Assembly: GCF_006442205.1 (NCBI RefSeq)
Contig: NZ_VFVR01000001.1
Span: forward strand, 620,001-684,000
DNA: 64,000 nt
Origin: Mesorhizobium sp. B2-3-12
Lineage (GTDB): Bacteria > Pseudomonadota > Alphaproteobacteria > Rhizobiales > Rhizobiaceae
Direction: 5' to 3'
Within the stretch, counting starts at the first letter, position 1; every line of letters begins with the position of its first letter. Positions 7,848 to 16,014 of this stretch are shown piece after piece. The notes under the pieces are model-generated. The model searched no databases. It saw only the letters and a list, made by a program, of their open reading frames with translations, and was not told the DNA's origin. A program made the position numbers and the translations under genes.

Positions 7848-7866
7848 CTGTTCGCGTCATGGCCAG

Positions 7867-8880
7867 ATGAGGTTCCCCGTGAACGCCGTCAAGCATCCGA
7901 TCAAGCGATCGTTTGTGTTCTTCCTTGTTCCCGATTTTACCATGATCGCTTTTGCGACCGCGCTCGACCCGCTACGCTCCGCCAATCGGATGCTCGGCTA
8001 TGAGGCCTATCGCTGGCGCCTTGCCAGCATCGACGGCAAGCCGGTGCGCGCCTCCAACGGCGTCGAATGCGCCGTCAACACCTCGCTGGAGGAGGAACGC
8101 AAGAAGATGGCGGGGCCGGATCGCCCCAACATGGCCATCGTCTGCAGCGGCATCAATGTCGAGCGCTACCAGAACAAGTCGGCCTTTGCCTGGCTGCGTG
8201 AGGAATACAATCGCGGCGTTGCGGTCGGTGGCCTGTGCACGGGTGCGCATATCCTCGCCGCTGCCGGGCTGTTGTCGAACAAGCGCTGCGCCATCCATTG
8301 GGAAAACCTGCCGGGCTTTTCCGAGGCCTTCCCGAAGGCCAATGTCTTTGCCGACCTGTTCGAGATCGACCAGAACATCTACACCTGCGCCGGCGGCACC
8401 GCCGCGCTCGACATGATGCTGAAGCTGATTGGCGACGATTTCGACGAGAGCCTCGTCAACCGGGTCTGCGAGCAGGTGCTGACCGACCGCGTGCGCAGCC
8501 CGACCGACCGCCAGCGCCTGCCGCTGCGGGCCCGACTTGGCGTGCAAAACTCCAAAGTGCTGACCATCATCGAGCTGATGGAGGCCAATCTCTCCGAGCC
8601 GCTGTCGCTGATCGAGATCGCCGACCATGTCGACCTGTCGCGCCGCCAGATCGAGCGCCTGTTCCGCACCGAGATGGGACGCTCGCCGGCCCGCTACTAT
8701 CTGGAAATCCGCCTCGACCGCGCACGGCATCTCTTGATCCAGTCGTCGATGCCGGTGGTCGAGGTGGCTGTCGCCTGCGGCTTCGTCTCGGCCTCGCATT
8801 TCTCGAAATGCTACCGCGAGCTCTATGCCCGCTCGCCGCAGCAGGAACGCGTCGACCGCAAGCAGCTGCTGGCGGCCTGA
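7867..8880 (+). CDS. GlxA-family AraC regulator (GbdR-like)
   Basis: A 337-residue regulator with an N-terminal DJ-1/PfpI-like amidotransferase-fold domain (about 10-200, with GGLCTGAHILAAAG near residue 120, where a Cys occupies the nucleophile elbow) and a C-terminal AraC double HTH (about 235-330, e.g. LSLIEIADHVDLSRRQIERL and VAVACGFVSASHFSKCYR). The group includes GbdR, SouR and CdhR, which answer to glycine betaine/dimethylglycine, sarcosine and carnitine in Pseudomonas. The demethylation genes in this window make a quaternary-amine signal plausible. An upstream TTG at 7801 lies inside promoter-like sequence and is rejected; GTG at 7879 with GAGG upstream is an alternative start. Confidence 0.85.
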   Translation: MRFPVNAVKHPIKRSFVFFLVPDFTMIAFATALDPLRSANRMLGYEAYRWRLASIDGKPVRASNGVECAVNTSLEEERKKMAGPDRPNMAIVCSGINVERYQNKSAFAWLREEYNRGVAVGGLCTGAHILAAAGLLSNKRCAIHWENLPGFSEAFPKANVFADLFEIDQNIYTCAGGTAALDMMLKLIGDDFDESLVNRVCEQVLTDRVRSPTDRQRLPLRARLGVQNSKVLTIIELMEANLSEPLSLIEIADHVDLSRRQIERLFRTEMGRSPARYYLEIRLDRARHLLIQSSMPVVEVAVACGFVSASHFSKCYRELYARSPQQERVDRKQLLAA

Positions 8881-8896
8881 TCGGACAGGGTGCTGA

Positions 8897-9694
8897 TCAA
8901 CCCTCGGCCGGCTGCACTTGCGCCGTCCGCATCGCCTCGACACGGATGTCCTCGGTCAGCCGCGCCTTCAGCGCCGAGAATTCGGGACTGGTCTTCAACG
9001 TGTAATGGCGCGGATGCGGCAGGTCGATGCCGATATCCGACTTGATGCGGCCGGGCCGCGCCGTCATCACGATCACGCGCGAGGCCATGAAGATCGCTTC
9101 CTCGATGTCGTGGGTGACGAACAGCACCGTCTTCTTGCGCCTTTCCCAGATGCCGAGCAGCAACTCCTGCATCAGTCCGCGCGTCTGGTTGTCCAGCGCC
9201 CCGAACGGCTCATCCAGCAACAGGATCTCCGGATCGTTGGCCAAGGCGCGGGCGATCGCGGTGCGCTGCTGCATGCCGCCCGAAAGCTGCTTCGGCCAAT
9301 GGTTCTCGAACCCTTTCAGCCCGACGAGGTCGACATAGGACGCGACGATGCCGTCCCGCTCCTTCTCGGCCATGCCGCGTTCGCGCAGGCCGAAGGCGAT
9401 GTTTTCCGCCACTGTCAGCCAGGGAAACAGCGTGTAGGACTGGAAGACCATGCCGCGGTCCGGCCCGGGCCTCGTCACCGTCTTGCCGTCGAGCAGCACG
9501 CGGCCTTCGCTTGGCGCCTCCAGACCGGCGACGATCCTCAGCAGCGTCGACTTTCCGCAACCCGACGGCCCCAGGATGGTGATGAAGTCGTTGGCGGCGA
9601 CCGCCAGGTCGATCGGCATCAGCGCCCTGACGGGCTCTCCGCCCCGCACGCCGGCGAAGGTTCGCGAGACGCCCTCGATGAGGAGCTTGCTCAC
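8897..9694 (-). CDS. ABC transporter ATPase, NitT/TauT type
   Basis: A 265-residue ABC ATPase of the SsuB/TauB/NrtD group. Walker A GPSGCGKST is near residue 41, the Q-loop is in MVFQSYTLFPW, the signature is LSGGMQQR and Walker B is ILLLDEPFGALD, followed by the switch His in VTHD. The GTG start at 9694 overlaps the permease stop by four bases (GTGA) and has GGAG six bases upstream, so translation is coupled. Last gene of the SBP-permease-ATPase operon (11482 to 8897). Substrate unknown; relatives import sulfonates, nitrate, aromatic acids or pyrimidines. Confidence 0.92.
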   Translation of the reverse strand: MSKLLIEGVSRTFAGVRGGEPVRALMPIDLAVAANDFITILGPSGCGKSTLLRIVAGLEAPSEGRVLLDGKTVTRPGPDRGMVFQSYTLFPWLTVAENIAFGLRERGMAEKERDGIVASYVDLVGLKGFENHWPKQLSGGMQQRTAIARALANDPEILLLDEPFGALDNQTRGLMQELLLGIWERRKKTVLFVTHDIEEAIFMASRVIVMTARPGRIKSDIGIDLPHPRHYTLKTSPEFSALKARLTEDIRVEAMRTAQVQPAEG

Positions 9695-10464
9695 GCCAGG
9701 CTCCACGGAAAGAGCCAGCGGTTGAAGGCCTTGAAAGCGAAGTCGGAGAGCAGCCCGATCAGACCGATGACGATGATGCCGAAGATGATCTGCCCGGTCG
9801 CCAGCCGCGATTGGCTGTTGATGATCATGTAGCCGATGCCTGACGACGAGCCGATCAGTTCGGCGACGATGACGTAGGTCCAGGCCCAGCCGAGCACCAG
9901 CCGCAGCGTCTCGGCGATCTCGGGCGCGTTGGCCGGCATGATCACCCGTCTGACGATGCCATTGTTGGTCGAGCCCAGCGTATAGGCGGCCTCGACAAGG
10001 TCACGCCGCGTCGACCCGACCTTGACCGCGACGATCAGGATGATCTGGAACACCGAGCCGACGAAAATGACCAGCAGCTTCTCCAGTTCGCCGATACCCG
10101 CCCACAGGATGAGCAGCGGAATGAAGGCCGACGCCGGAAGATAGCGGGCAAAGGAGACGAACGGCTCCAGAAAGGCTTCCACCGGCTTCCAGGCGCCCAT
10201 GGCGATGCCGAGCGGCACCGCGACGACCGAGGCCAGCACGAAGCCGCCGAAGACCCGCCAGATGGTGATCAGTATGTCGAGCCAGAAACGATCCTCGACC
10301 AGCAGCCGCCAGCCATCCCGCAGCATCGACAGCGGATCGGCGAGGAAGATGCGGTTGACGTGGCCGCCAAGCGTGATCCAGGCCCAGAAGGCCACGAACA
10401 GCACGAAGAAGGAAATGCCGAGCACGGTTCGCAGGCCCGGGGAGACAGGATGCAAGGGGCGCAT
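9691..10464 (-). CDS. ABC transporter permease, NitT/TauT type
   Basis: A 257-residue inner-membrane permease with about six hydrophobic segments (first at residues 12-32). The ATPase-coupling loop near residues 162-195 carries the EAA-type motif (DLVEAAYTLGSTNNGIVRRV then IMPANAPEI). It follows the binding-protein gene after 67 bases, which hold a GC-rich hairpin at 10488-10510, and overlaps the ATPase gene by four bases. Confidence 0.92.
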   Translation of the reverse strand: MRPLHPVSPGLRTVLGISFFVLFVAFWAWITLGGHVNRIFLADPLSMLRDGWRLLVEDRFWLDILITIWRVFGGFVLASVVAVPLGIAMGAWKPVEAFLEPFVSFARYLPASAFIPLLILWAGIGELEKLLVIFVGSVFQIILIVAVKVGSTRRDLVEAAYTLGSTNNGIVRRVIMPANAPEIAETLRLVLGWAWTYVIVAELIGSSSGIGYMIINSQSRLATGQIIFGIIVIGLIGLLSDFAFKAFNRWLFPWSLA

Positions 10465-10487
10465 CTTCGTCCTTTGTCAGTGGCAAG

Positions 10488-10510
10488 GCGGCGGCGCTCG
10501 GCGCCACCGC
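10488..10510 (-). other. Hairpin between binding-protein and permease genes
   Basis: Ten-base arms with one mismatch (10488-10497 and 10501-10510) and a 3-base loop, without a T tract. In ABC operons such a stem often protects the 3' end of the binding-protein message, so more binding protein than permease is made. The effect is inferred. Confidence 0.45.
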
Positions 10511-10531
10511 AAAGTGCCCAAGGGTTGACCG

Positions 10532-11482
10532 TCAATTCGCCACGGCGCTGGTGTCGGCCAGCGTGGCGACGTCGGGCGCCTCCTTGATCAGACCCATCTG
10601 CAGCAGCAACTCGCCGGCGGTCTTGGAAAAGTCCTGGAACTCCTTGGTGAAGAACGTCTTGTTCTCGGCCTTGTCGGCCCATTTCAGATACTTCGCCGAA
10701 TCCTCGAATTCCTTGGCCGACTGCTTCACGTCGGCGCCCATGATCTCGTAGGATTTCTGTGGATCCTTCTTGATCAGGTCGAGCGCGTCGAAATAACTGT
10801 CGGCCAGTGCCTTGGCGGCGTCGGGATTGGCCCTGAGGAATTCGGGCGTGCAGCCGACCGTGTCGAGAACCATGGGATAGTCGAGCGTGGTCGCCAGGAT
10901 ATGGCCCTGGTCGGCCTTATCGCGCACGGCCGAGATGAAGGGCTCGTAGGTGACCGCCGCATCGTTCTGGCCGGCGAGGAAGGCTTGCGCCGCCGCGTCG
11001 GGCTCGAGATTGACGACCGTCACGTCCTTGGTCGACATGCCGTTCTTGTTCAGCACCCAGGCCAGCATGAAATAGGGCGACGTTCCCGGGGCGGAGGACG
11101 CCACGTTCTTGCCCTTGAGATCGGCGACGGTCTTGATGTCGTTGCGCACCACGATGCCGTCGGCGCCATAGGATTTGTCGAGCTGGAAAATCTGCTTGGT
11201 GGTCACCCCGCTGGCGTTCCAGACCAGCCATGTCTCGACCGTGGTGGCGGCGCATTGCAGGTCGCCGCTGGCTATGGCGAGCGGACGACTGGCCTGCGGC
11301 ACCTTTTTCAAGGTCACGTCGAGGCCATGCTTCTCGAACAGCCCCGCCTGCTTGGCAAGCGTCAGCGGCGCGAAGCCGGTCCAGCCGCTGATGCCGATGG
11401 TGAGTGATGTGGCGGCCATGGCCGGCGCGGACAAGCCCGCGGCAAGTGTCAATGTCCCGGCAAGGACGGCGATCCTGTTCAT
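10532..11482 (-). CDS. ABC transporter substrate-binding protein, NitT/TauT type
   Basis: A 316-residue periplasmic binding protein. A signal peptide is clear (MNRIAVLAGTLTLAAGLSAP, cleavage after AMA). The mature start TSLTIGISGWTGFAPLTLAK and the later TVADLKGKNVA and VTYEPF segments are typical of SsuA/TauA/NMT1-like proteins. The ATG at 11482 follows AAGGGGAACCGAT; the longer frame to 11542 has no ribosome binding site. First gene of the importer operon. The ligand cannot be named; the neighbouring GlxA-type regulator may control it. Confidence 0.9.
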   Translation of the reverse strand: MNRIAVLAGTLTLAAGLSAPAMAATSLTIGISGWTGFAPLTLAKQAGLFEKHGLDVTLKKVPQASRPLAIASGDLQCAATTVETWLVWNASGVTTKQIFQLDKSYGADGIVVRNDIKTVADLKGKNVASSAPGTSPYFMLAWVLNKNGMSTKDVTVVNLEPDAAAQAFLAGQNDAAVTYEPFISAVRDKADQGHILATTLDYPMVLDTVGCTPEFLRANPDAAKALADSYFDALDLIKKDPQKSYEIMGADVKQSAKEFEDSAKYLKWADKAENKTFFTKEFQDFSKTAGELLLQMGLIKEAPDVATLADTSAVAN

Positions 11483-11600
11483 ATCGGTTCCCCTTTTGTT
11501 TCTCTGGGGCAAATTGTTCACAGACGCCAATCGGCTTGTCAATCAACAGGAACGTGTTCGGCGACACCGGCAGCACGCGGTAACCTGGTTTGGAATTGCT

Positions 11601-12449
11601 CTAGCGGCTGTCCGGCATCCAGTTGCGGTTGCGCCACATTTTCTCGCCGATCTCGCAGTCGGTGGCCGGCTTGTCCTGCGCCAGCACCACCGGCGGATGA
11701 TCCGCCTCCTCCGCCGCCCATAGCGGTGACGCCGGGCCGGCAAGCTCCAGCACCAGCTTGCGGCGGATGGCTTCGGGAAATTGCGTCCAGTCGTTGACCG
11801 GGATCATGAAGGCGCCGGGGCCGCCGATAACGCAGTCGCTGTAGTAGCGGTCGAGATCGTTGACATCATAGACGCCGGAAAAGCCGCCGCGGGTCATCAG
11901 CGGCAGGCCGTTGATGACGATGCCTTGCCTGACCACCGCGTCACGGGTGAGATTGACCGGCCCGCCCTGGTTGTTTGGCCCGTCGCCCGAAATGTCGATG
12001 ACGCGCTTGGTTCCCTGGTAGCCGCTTTCGGCGAAAAGGTCGCTGCCGAACTCCAGCGCGCCGGAGATCGAGGTGCGCCGCGCGCTGTTGGGTGGCTGGG
12101 CCGACAATTGCGCCACCACCCGCTCCGCGTCGGCCCGCGTCGCGATCACCGTCCACGGCACGATGACCCGTTGCCAGCTGGTACCAGCCCATTCGACATA
12201 GGTGACGGCGATCTTGCCATAGGCGCCATCGGCGATCGCCTGCAGCACATTGTCATGCGTCAGCGCTGCCGCGTAGCCGTGACGCTGGATCTCGAGTTCG
12301 TCCGCCGACATCGACAGCGAAACGTCGACCGCCAGCACCAGCTCGACGTCGACCGGCTCGTCGGCGCGGGATCCCGGCACCAGCCAGAGCGTCAGCGCCA
12401 GGGCAGCGCAGCCGGAAAGCAGATGTCTTGCGCGGGGGAAAGCAGACAT
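11601..12449 (-). CDS. DUF1194 exported von Willebrand factor A protein
   Basis: A 282-residue protein with a signal peptide (hydrophobic stretch about residues 8-26) and a vWA-like domain. The metal-ion-dependent adhesion motif DVSLSMS is near residue 43, and ISGDGPNNQGG further on is typical of DUF1194. Function of the family is unknown; a periplasmic binding or scaffold role is likely. The ATG at 12449 is chosen because it begins the signal peptide. It stands alone between the ABC operon and the dehydrogenase gene. Confidence 0.82.
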   Translation of the reverse strand: MSAFPRARHLLSGCAALALTLWLVPGSRADEPVDVELVLAVDVSLSMSADELEIQRHGYAAALTHDNVLQAIADGAYGKIAVTYVEWAGTSWQRVIVPWTVIATRADAERVVAQLSAQPPNSARRTSISGALEFGSDLFAESGYQGTKRVIDISGDGPNNQGGPVNLTRDAVVRQGIVINGLPLMTRGGFSGVYDVNDLDRYYSDCVIGGPGAFMIPVNDWTQFPEAIRRKLVLELAGPASPLWAAEEADHPPVVLAQDKPATDCEIGEKMWRNRNWMPDSR

Positions 12450-12480
12450 TCCGCGAGGGTAAGCGAAAACAGCCCGGTTA

Positions 12481-12514
12481 AAAAGACAAAAGCCCGGCTC
12501 CAAACCAGGCTTTT
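12481..12514 (-). terminator. Intrinsic terminator of the 12544-15105 gene
   Basis: On the minus strand the stem AAAAGCCtGG (12514-12505) pairs with CCgGGCTTTT (12497-12488), followed by GTCTTTTT. It lies 30 bases after the stop at 12544. Confidence 0.85.
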
Positions 12515-12543
12515 GCGATCAGTCCATTATTCCACCGGGCAAA

Positions 12544-15105
12544 TCAGCTCCGCGGCTTCAGATTCTCCGGATCGTAGAGCGGCTTGTAGCCGACACCGGC
12601 GACTTCAACCGGATAGGTCTCGCCAAAATACTCGACATTCAGTTTGCGGCCCTCCTGCGCATAGGCCCAGGGCAGATAGGCGAGCGCTATGTTCTTGCCG
12701 ATGGTCGGGCCATAGGCGACCGATGTGGTGAAGGAACGGCGGCCAAGTTCGTCGACCAGCGTTTCTCCGCTCTGGGGGTCGATCACCGGCATGATGCCGA
12801 CGGGATAACGGGCAACACCCTTGGAATCCGTATTCTCGGTCATCACCAGCGTGCACAGCATGGCCGGCTGATTTGCGCGTTCGCGGTATTCGACATGCTT
12901 GGCCTTGCCGCAGAAATCATTCTCCTTGACCTTCGGCCGGGCGAGATCGGCTTCCAGCAGATTGTACTCGGTCAACAGGTCGGCATTCTGCAGCCGCAGG
13001 CTCTTCTCCATGCGGCGCGTGTTGGCGTAGGTCTCGACGCCGAACGGCATCACGCCGGTCGAGCGCAGCGCGTCCCAGACGGCCAGACCATCCTCGTAGC
13101 GCATATGCAGCTCCCAGCCCTGCTCGCCGACATAGGAGATACGGAAGGCGGTGACATCCTTGCCGCCGATGCGGACCGACTTGATCGCCGCGAATGGAAA
13201 ATTCTCCGGCGAAAGTCCATCCGGGTTCTCGACCACCTTCTGCAAGGTGGTGCGGGCGTTCGGCCCCCATATCCCGATGGTGACGTACTTCTCGGTCACA
13301 TCGGTGATGGTGACGTCGAACCCTTTGTCCTGCGCGGTGCGCTGCATGTAGCGGAAGTCGCGCGGCCCGGCGTCGGCGCCGTCGATCAGCCGGCAGCGAT
13401 CGGCCATGCGGATCACGGTGAAGTCGGCGCGCACCATGCCTTCCTCGTCGAGGAAGTGGGTGTAGATGCCCTTGCCGATATTGTTGTCGCCGCCGATCTT
13501 GGCCGCGCACAGCCATTCCAGCAGCGCGACATGGTCGGGTCCCTCGATGTCATACATCGAGAAATGCGAGAGGTTGACGATGCCGCAATCCTCGCTCATC
13601 GCCAGATGCTCGGCGTTGGACACCCGCCAGAAATGGCGGTTGTCCCACTCGTTCTCGCGCACCGGTACCCGGTTGCCGTATTTTTCCAGCAGATGCTCGT
13701 TGGCGGCGTAGCCGTGGGCGCGCTCCCAGCCGCCGAGTTCCATGAAATAGCCGCCGAGTTCCTTCTCGCGCTCCCAGAAGGGCGAGCGCCTGATGTTGCG
13801 GGCCTTGGAGAAAGGTTCGCGCGGATGCACCGCCGGATTGTAGACCTTCATCGCCGTTTCGGTGCAGCGATCCCAGATGAACTGTTCCTTGGTCTGGTGC
13901 GGGTAGAAACGCGCATAATCGATGGCGTGGTGGTCGATCGCGGTGCGGCCGTCGGTCATCCAGTCGGCGATCAGCTTGCCCATGCCAGGGCCGTCCTTGA
14001 CCCAGATGGCGACGGCGTACCAGAGACCCCTCACCTTCTGGCTCTCGCCCATCGACGGCCCGCCATCGGCGGTCACCTGCAGCAAGCCGTTGAAGGAATG
14101 GCCTTCATTGTAGCCGAGTTCGCCCAGGATCGGCGTCAGCTCCATGGCGCGTTCGAGCGGCGCCAGGATCTGCTCCATGTCGAGATCGCGCTGCGACGGC
14201 GACAGCCGCGCCTGGTCCTTCTCAAGCAGATCGCGCGGGTGGCAGAGACGCGGATTGGTCTCTTCGTAATAGCCCCACTCGATCTGGCCGCCCTCGGCGG
14301 TCTTGGGGTCGCCGGTGTCGCGCATATAGGCCGAGTTGCCCTGGTCGCGCAGCAGCGGCCAGCCGATCTCCTTGCCGGTGCCGGCGAACTCGGTGTAGGG
14401 CCCGAAGAATGTCAACGGATGGTCGATTGGCATGACCGGCAGGTCCTCGCCGACCATCTCGGCGATCAGCCGCCCCCAGATGCCGGCACAGACGACGACA
14501 TAGTCGGCCTCGATCGTGCCGCGGTCGGTCACCACGGCGCTGATGCGGCCGTCCTTGACGACAAGCGACTTCGCAGGCGTGTTGGCGAAGGATTTGAGCT
14601 TGCCCGAGGCTTCCGCCTGATCGACCAGCTTGCCGGCAACCGTCTGGGAGCGCGGGATGACGAGGCCGGCGTCCGGATCCCACAGGCCGCCCTGCACCAG
14701 ATCCTGTTCGATGAGCGGGAATTTTTCCTTGATCTCGGCGGGCTCGATCAGGCGTGCGCGGGTGCCGAAGGCCTTGGCCGAAGCGATCTTGCGCTTGATC
14801 TCGTCCATACGCCCGTTGTCGCCGACGCGGGCGACCTCGAGGCCGCCGACACGCGCGTAATAGCCCATCTTCTCGTAGAAATCGATGGAGTAGAGCGTGG
14901 TCCAGCAGGACAGGAAATCGTGGCTGGTGGTGTAGCAGAAGTCCGACGCATGCGCGGTCGAGCCGATATCGGTCGGGATGCCGGACTTGTCGATGCCGAC
15001 AATGTCGGTCCAGCCGCGTTCGATCAGATGATGGGCGATCGACGCGCCCACGATGCCGCCGAGGCCAATGATGACGACCTTCGCCTTTTTCGGAAACTCT
15101 GCCAT
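12544..15105 (-). CDS. FAD/GcvT dehydrogenase, divergent DMGDH/SarDH type
   Basis: An 853-residue fusion: an N-terminal DAO-type FAD domain (about 5-400), a linker, a GcvT aminomethyltransferase-like domain (about 450-730, with SYVGEQGWELHMRYEDG) and a GcvT C-terminal barrel. The family oxidatively removes N-methyl groups and passes the carbon to H4folate. It differs from the two paralogs at 34811 and 39335. The dinucleotide loop reads IIGLGGIVG with an extra residue, and the WHAAG around the FAD-attachment His is replaced by TAHAS, though the His remains. The ATG at 15105 has GGAGTCG upstream. Substrate is uncertain (dimethylglycine, sarcosine or another N-methyl compound). Confidence 0.85.
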   Translation of the reverse strand: MAEFPKKAKVVIIGLGGIVGASIAHHLIERGWTDIVGIDKSGIPTDIGSTAHASDFCYTTSHDFLSCWTTLYSIDFYEKMGYYARVGGLEVARVGDNGRMDEIKRKIASAKAFGTRARLIEPAEIKEKFPLIEQDLVQGGLWDPDAGLVIPRSQTVAGKLVDQAEASGKLKSFANTPAKSLVVKDGRISAVVTDRGTIEADYVVVCAGIWGRLIAEMVGEDLPVMPIDHPLTFFGPYTEFAGTGKEIGWPLLRDQGNSAYMRDTGDPKTAEGGQIEWGYYEETNPRLCHPRDLLEKDQARLSPSQRDLDMEQILAPLERAMELTPILGELGYNEGHSFNGLLQVTADGGPSMGESQKVRGLWYAVAIWVKDGPGMGKLIADWMTDGRTAIDHHAIDYARFYPHQTKEQFIWDRCTETAMKVYNPAVHPREPFSKARNIRRSPFWEREKELGGYFMELGGWERAHGYAANEHLLEKYGNRVPVRENEWDNRHFWRVSNAEHLAMSEDCGIVNLSHFSMYDIEGPDHVALLEWLCAAKIGGDNNIGKGIYTHFLDEEGMVRADFTVIRMADRCRLIDGADAGPRDFRYMQRTAQDKGFDVTITDVTEKYVTIGIWGPNARTTLQKVVENPDGLSPENFPFAAIKSVRIGGKDVTAFRISYVGEQGWELHMRYEDGLAVWDALRSTGVMPFGVETYANTRRMEKSLRLQNADLLTEYNLLEADLARPKVKENDFCGKAKHVEYRERANQPAMLCTLVMTENTDSKGVARYPVGIMPVIDPQSGETLVDELGRRSFTTSVAYGPTIGKNIALAYLPWAYAQEGRKLNVEYFGETYPVEVAGVGYKPLYDPENLKPRS

Positions 15106-15199
15106 TGCCCGCGACTCCAAGTGCTGTTGCGGGCGGCGTCGGCGCCCGTTTGATCGGCGCACAATATGCAGGCGGCGGGCACGGCGCTACCGCCTGTTT

Positions 15200-15226
15200 G
15201 CGACACGCCGCAGGTGCGGCGCGACC
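15200..15226 (-). promoter_or_regulatory. TGTCGC/GGTCGC direct repeat with 21-bp period
   Basis: On the minus strand GGTCGC (15226-15221) and TGTCGC (15205-15200) are 21 bases apart, about 95 bases before the start at 15105. A CGCCGC/GCGGCG inverted repeat (15206-15211/15216-15221) lies between them. AraC/GlxA-group regulators often bind two same-direction half-sites two helical turns apart. This is a candidate site for the regulator at 7867. Confidence 0.4.
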
Positions 15227-15255
15227 CGTCATAAATCAGGGAAAACGGCTGCCTG

Positions 15256-16014
15256 TCAGGCGAACGCCCAGACATCCTCGGCCTGGAAACCGACCTGGTA
15301 GCCCGCCGTCTTCAGCTTGACCACGACCTGGCCGATTTCTGCCGCTGGCAAAGCGCCGACCTCGACCTTGATCATGCCGGGACGATAACGCTTCAGGTCG
15401 ACCTGTTCGAAGACGATCCAGTCGGCGCCTTCGCAATCGACGAGGAAGGCGTCGATGTGGCTGATGCCGTTGCGGTCGAGCAATGTCTGCAACGTCTCCG
15501 ACGGCACCTCGATGTCTTTCAGATGCGGCGCGAACTTGTTGAAGTTGGCGTCGGCCTCGCCCCAGGCATTCTTGCCGGACATCAAATTGGTGTCGGTCAC
15601 CGATGAGCAGCCAATGAATTCGATCGGCAGCGTGCCGGCCTCCAGCGCCGCGGCATCGAAAGTATGGACGGTGATCGTGCCCCTGGTTTTCGTCACCGCC
15701 ACCGGCTCGATGATGAAACGCCCGGTATCGGGATAGTTGGCGCGCAGCCGCTTCTGATTGTAGGGGATCGGCTCGACCAGCATGGCGCGGGCTTTTGGAA
15801 TGCGGTGCAGCCAAGGCGTCACGTCATCGAACAGCGCGCCGTCGCAGGCGCCGACATTGACCATCTGGAATGGCCGGCCGCCGCCGCCGAAGCGTGCCTT
15901 AAGCGCCGCCTTGGCCAGGAACTTGGTGCCGCGCAGCGACGGCCCGCGATCGAGCAAGCCGGCTGGAAGGCCAAGCGACAGGGCAATGCGCGCCAGATTG
16001 GAAACCGAACTCAT
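15256..16014 (-). CDS. FkbM-family methyltransferase
   Basis: A 252-residue S-adenosylmethionine-dependent methyltransferase of the FkbM type, usually O-methylating sugars. Motif I is NVGACDG near residue 53; LVEPIP, the acidic region IDAFLVDCEGAD and a C-terminal IKVEVGALP follow the family order. The ATG at 16014 overlaps the preceding stop (ATGA) and has AGGAGAC upstream. Last gene of the locus running from 23146, so it could methylate the sugar that locus builds or attaches. Confidence 0.8.
   Translation of the reverse strand: MSSVSNLARIALSLGLPAGLLDRGPSLRGTKFLAKAALKARFGGGGRPFQMVNVGACDGALFDDVTPWLHRIPKARAMLVEPIPYNQKRLRANYPDTGRFIIEPVAVTKTRGTITVHTFDAAALEAGTLPIEFIGCSSVTDTNLMSGKNAWGEADANFNKFAPHLKDIEVPSETLQTLLDRNGISHIDAFLVDCEGADWIVFEQVDLKRYRPGMIKVEVGALPAAEIGQVVVKLKTAGYQVGFQAEDVWAFA

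Noticed and set aside
7801..7866. TTG start of the GlxA-type gene at 7801
   Set aside because: The TTG is part of a TTGACA-like promoter hexamer, and the added residues cover an inverted repeat; homology begins after 7879.
12895..15153. 752-codon open frame antisense to the dehydrogenase gene
   Set aside because: A shadow frame from biased third-position GC; composition is low-information, rich in Arg, Asp, Val and Gly, with no domain, and the opposite strand encodes a clear enzyme.
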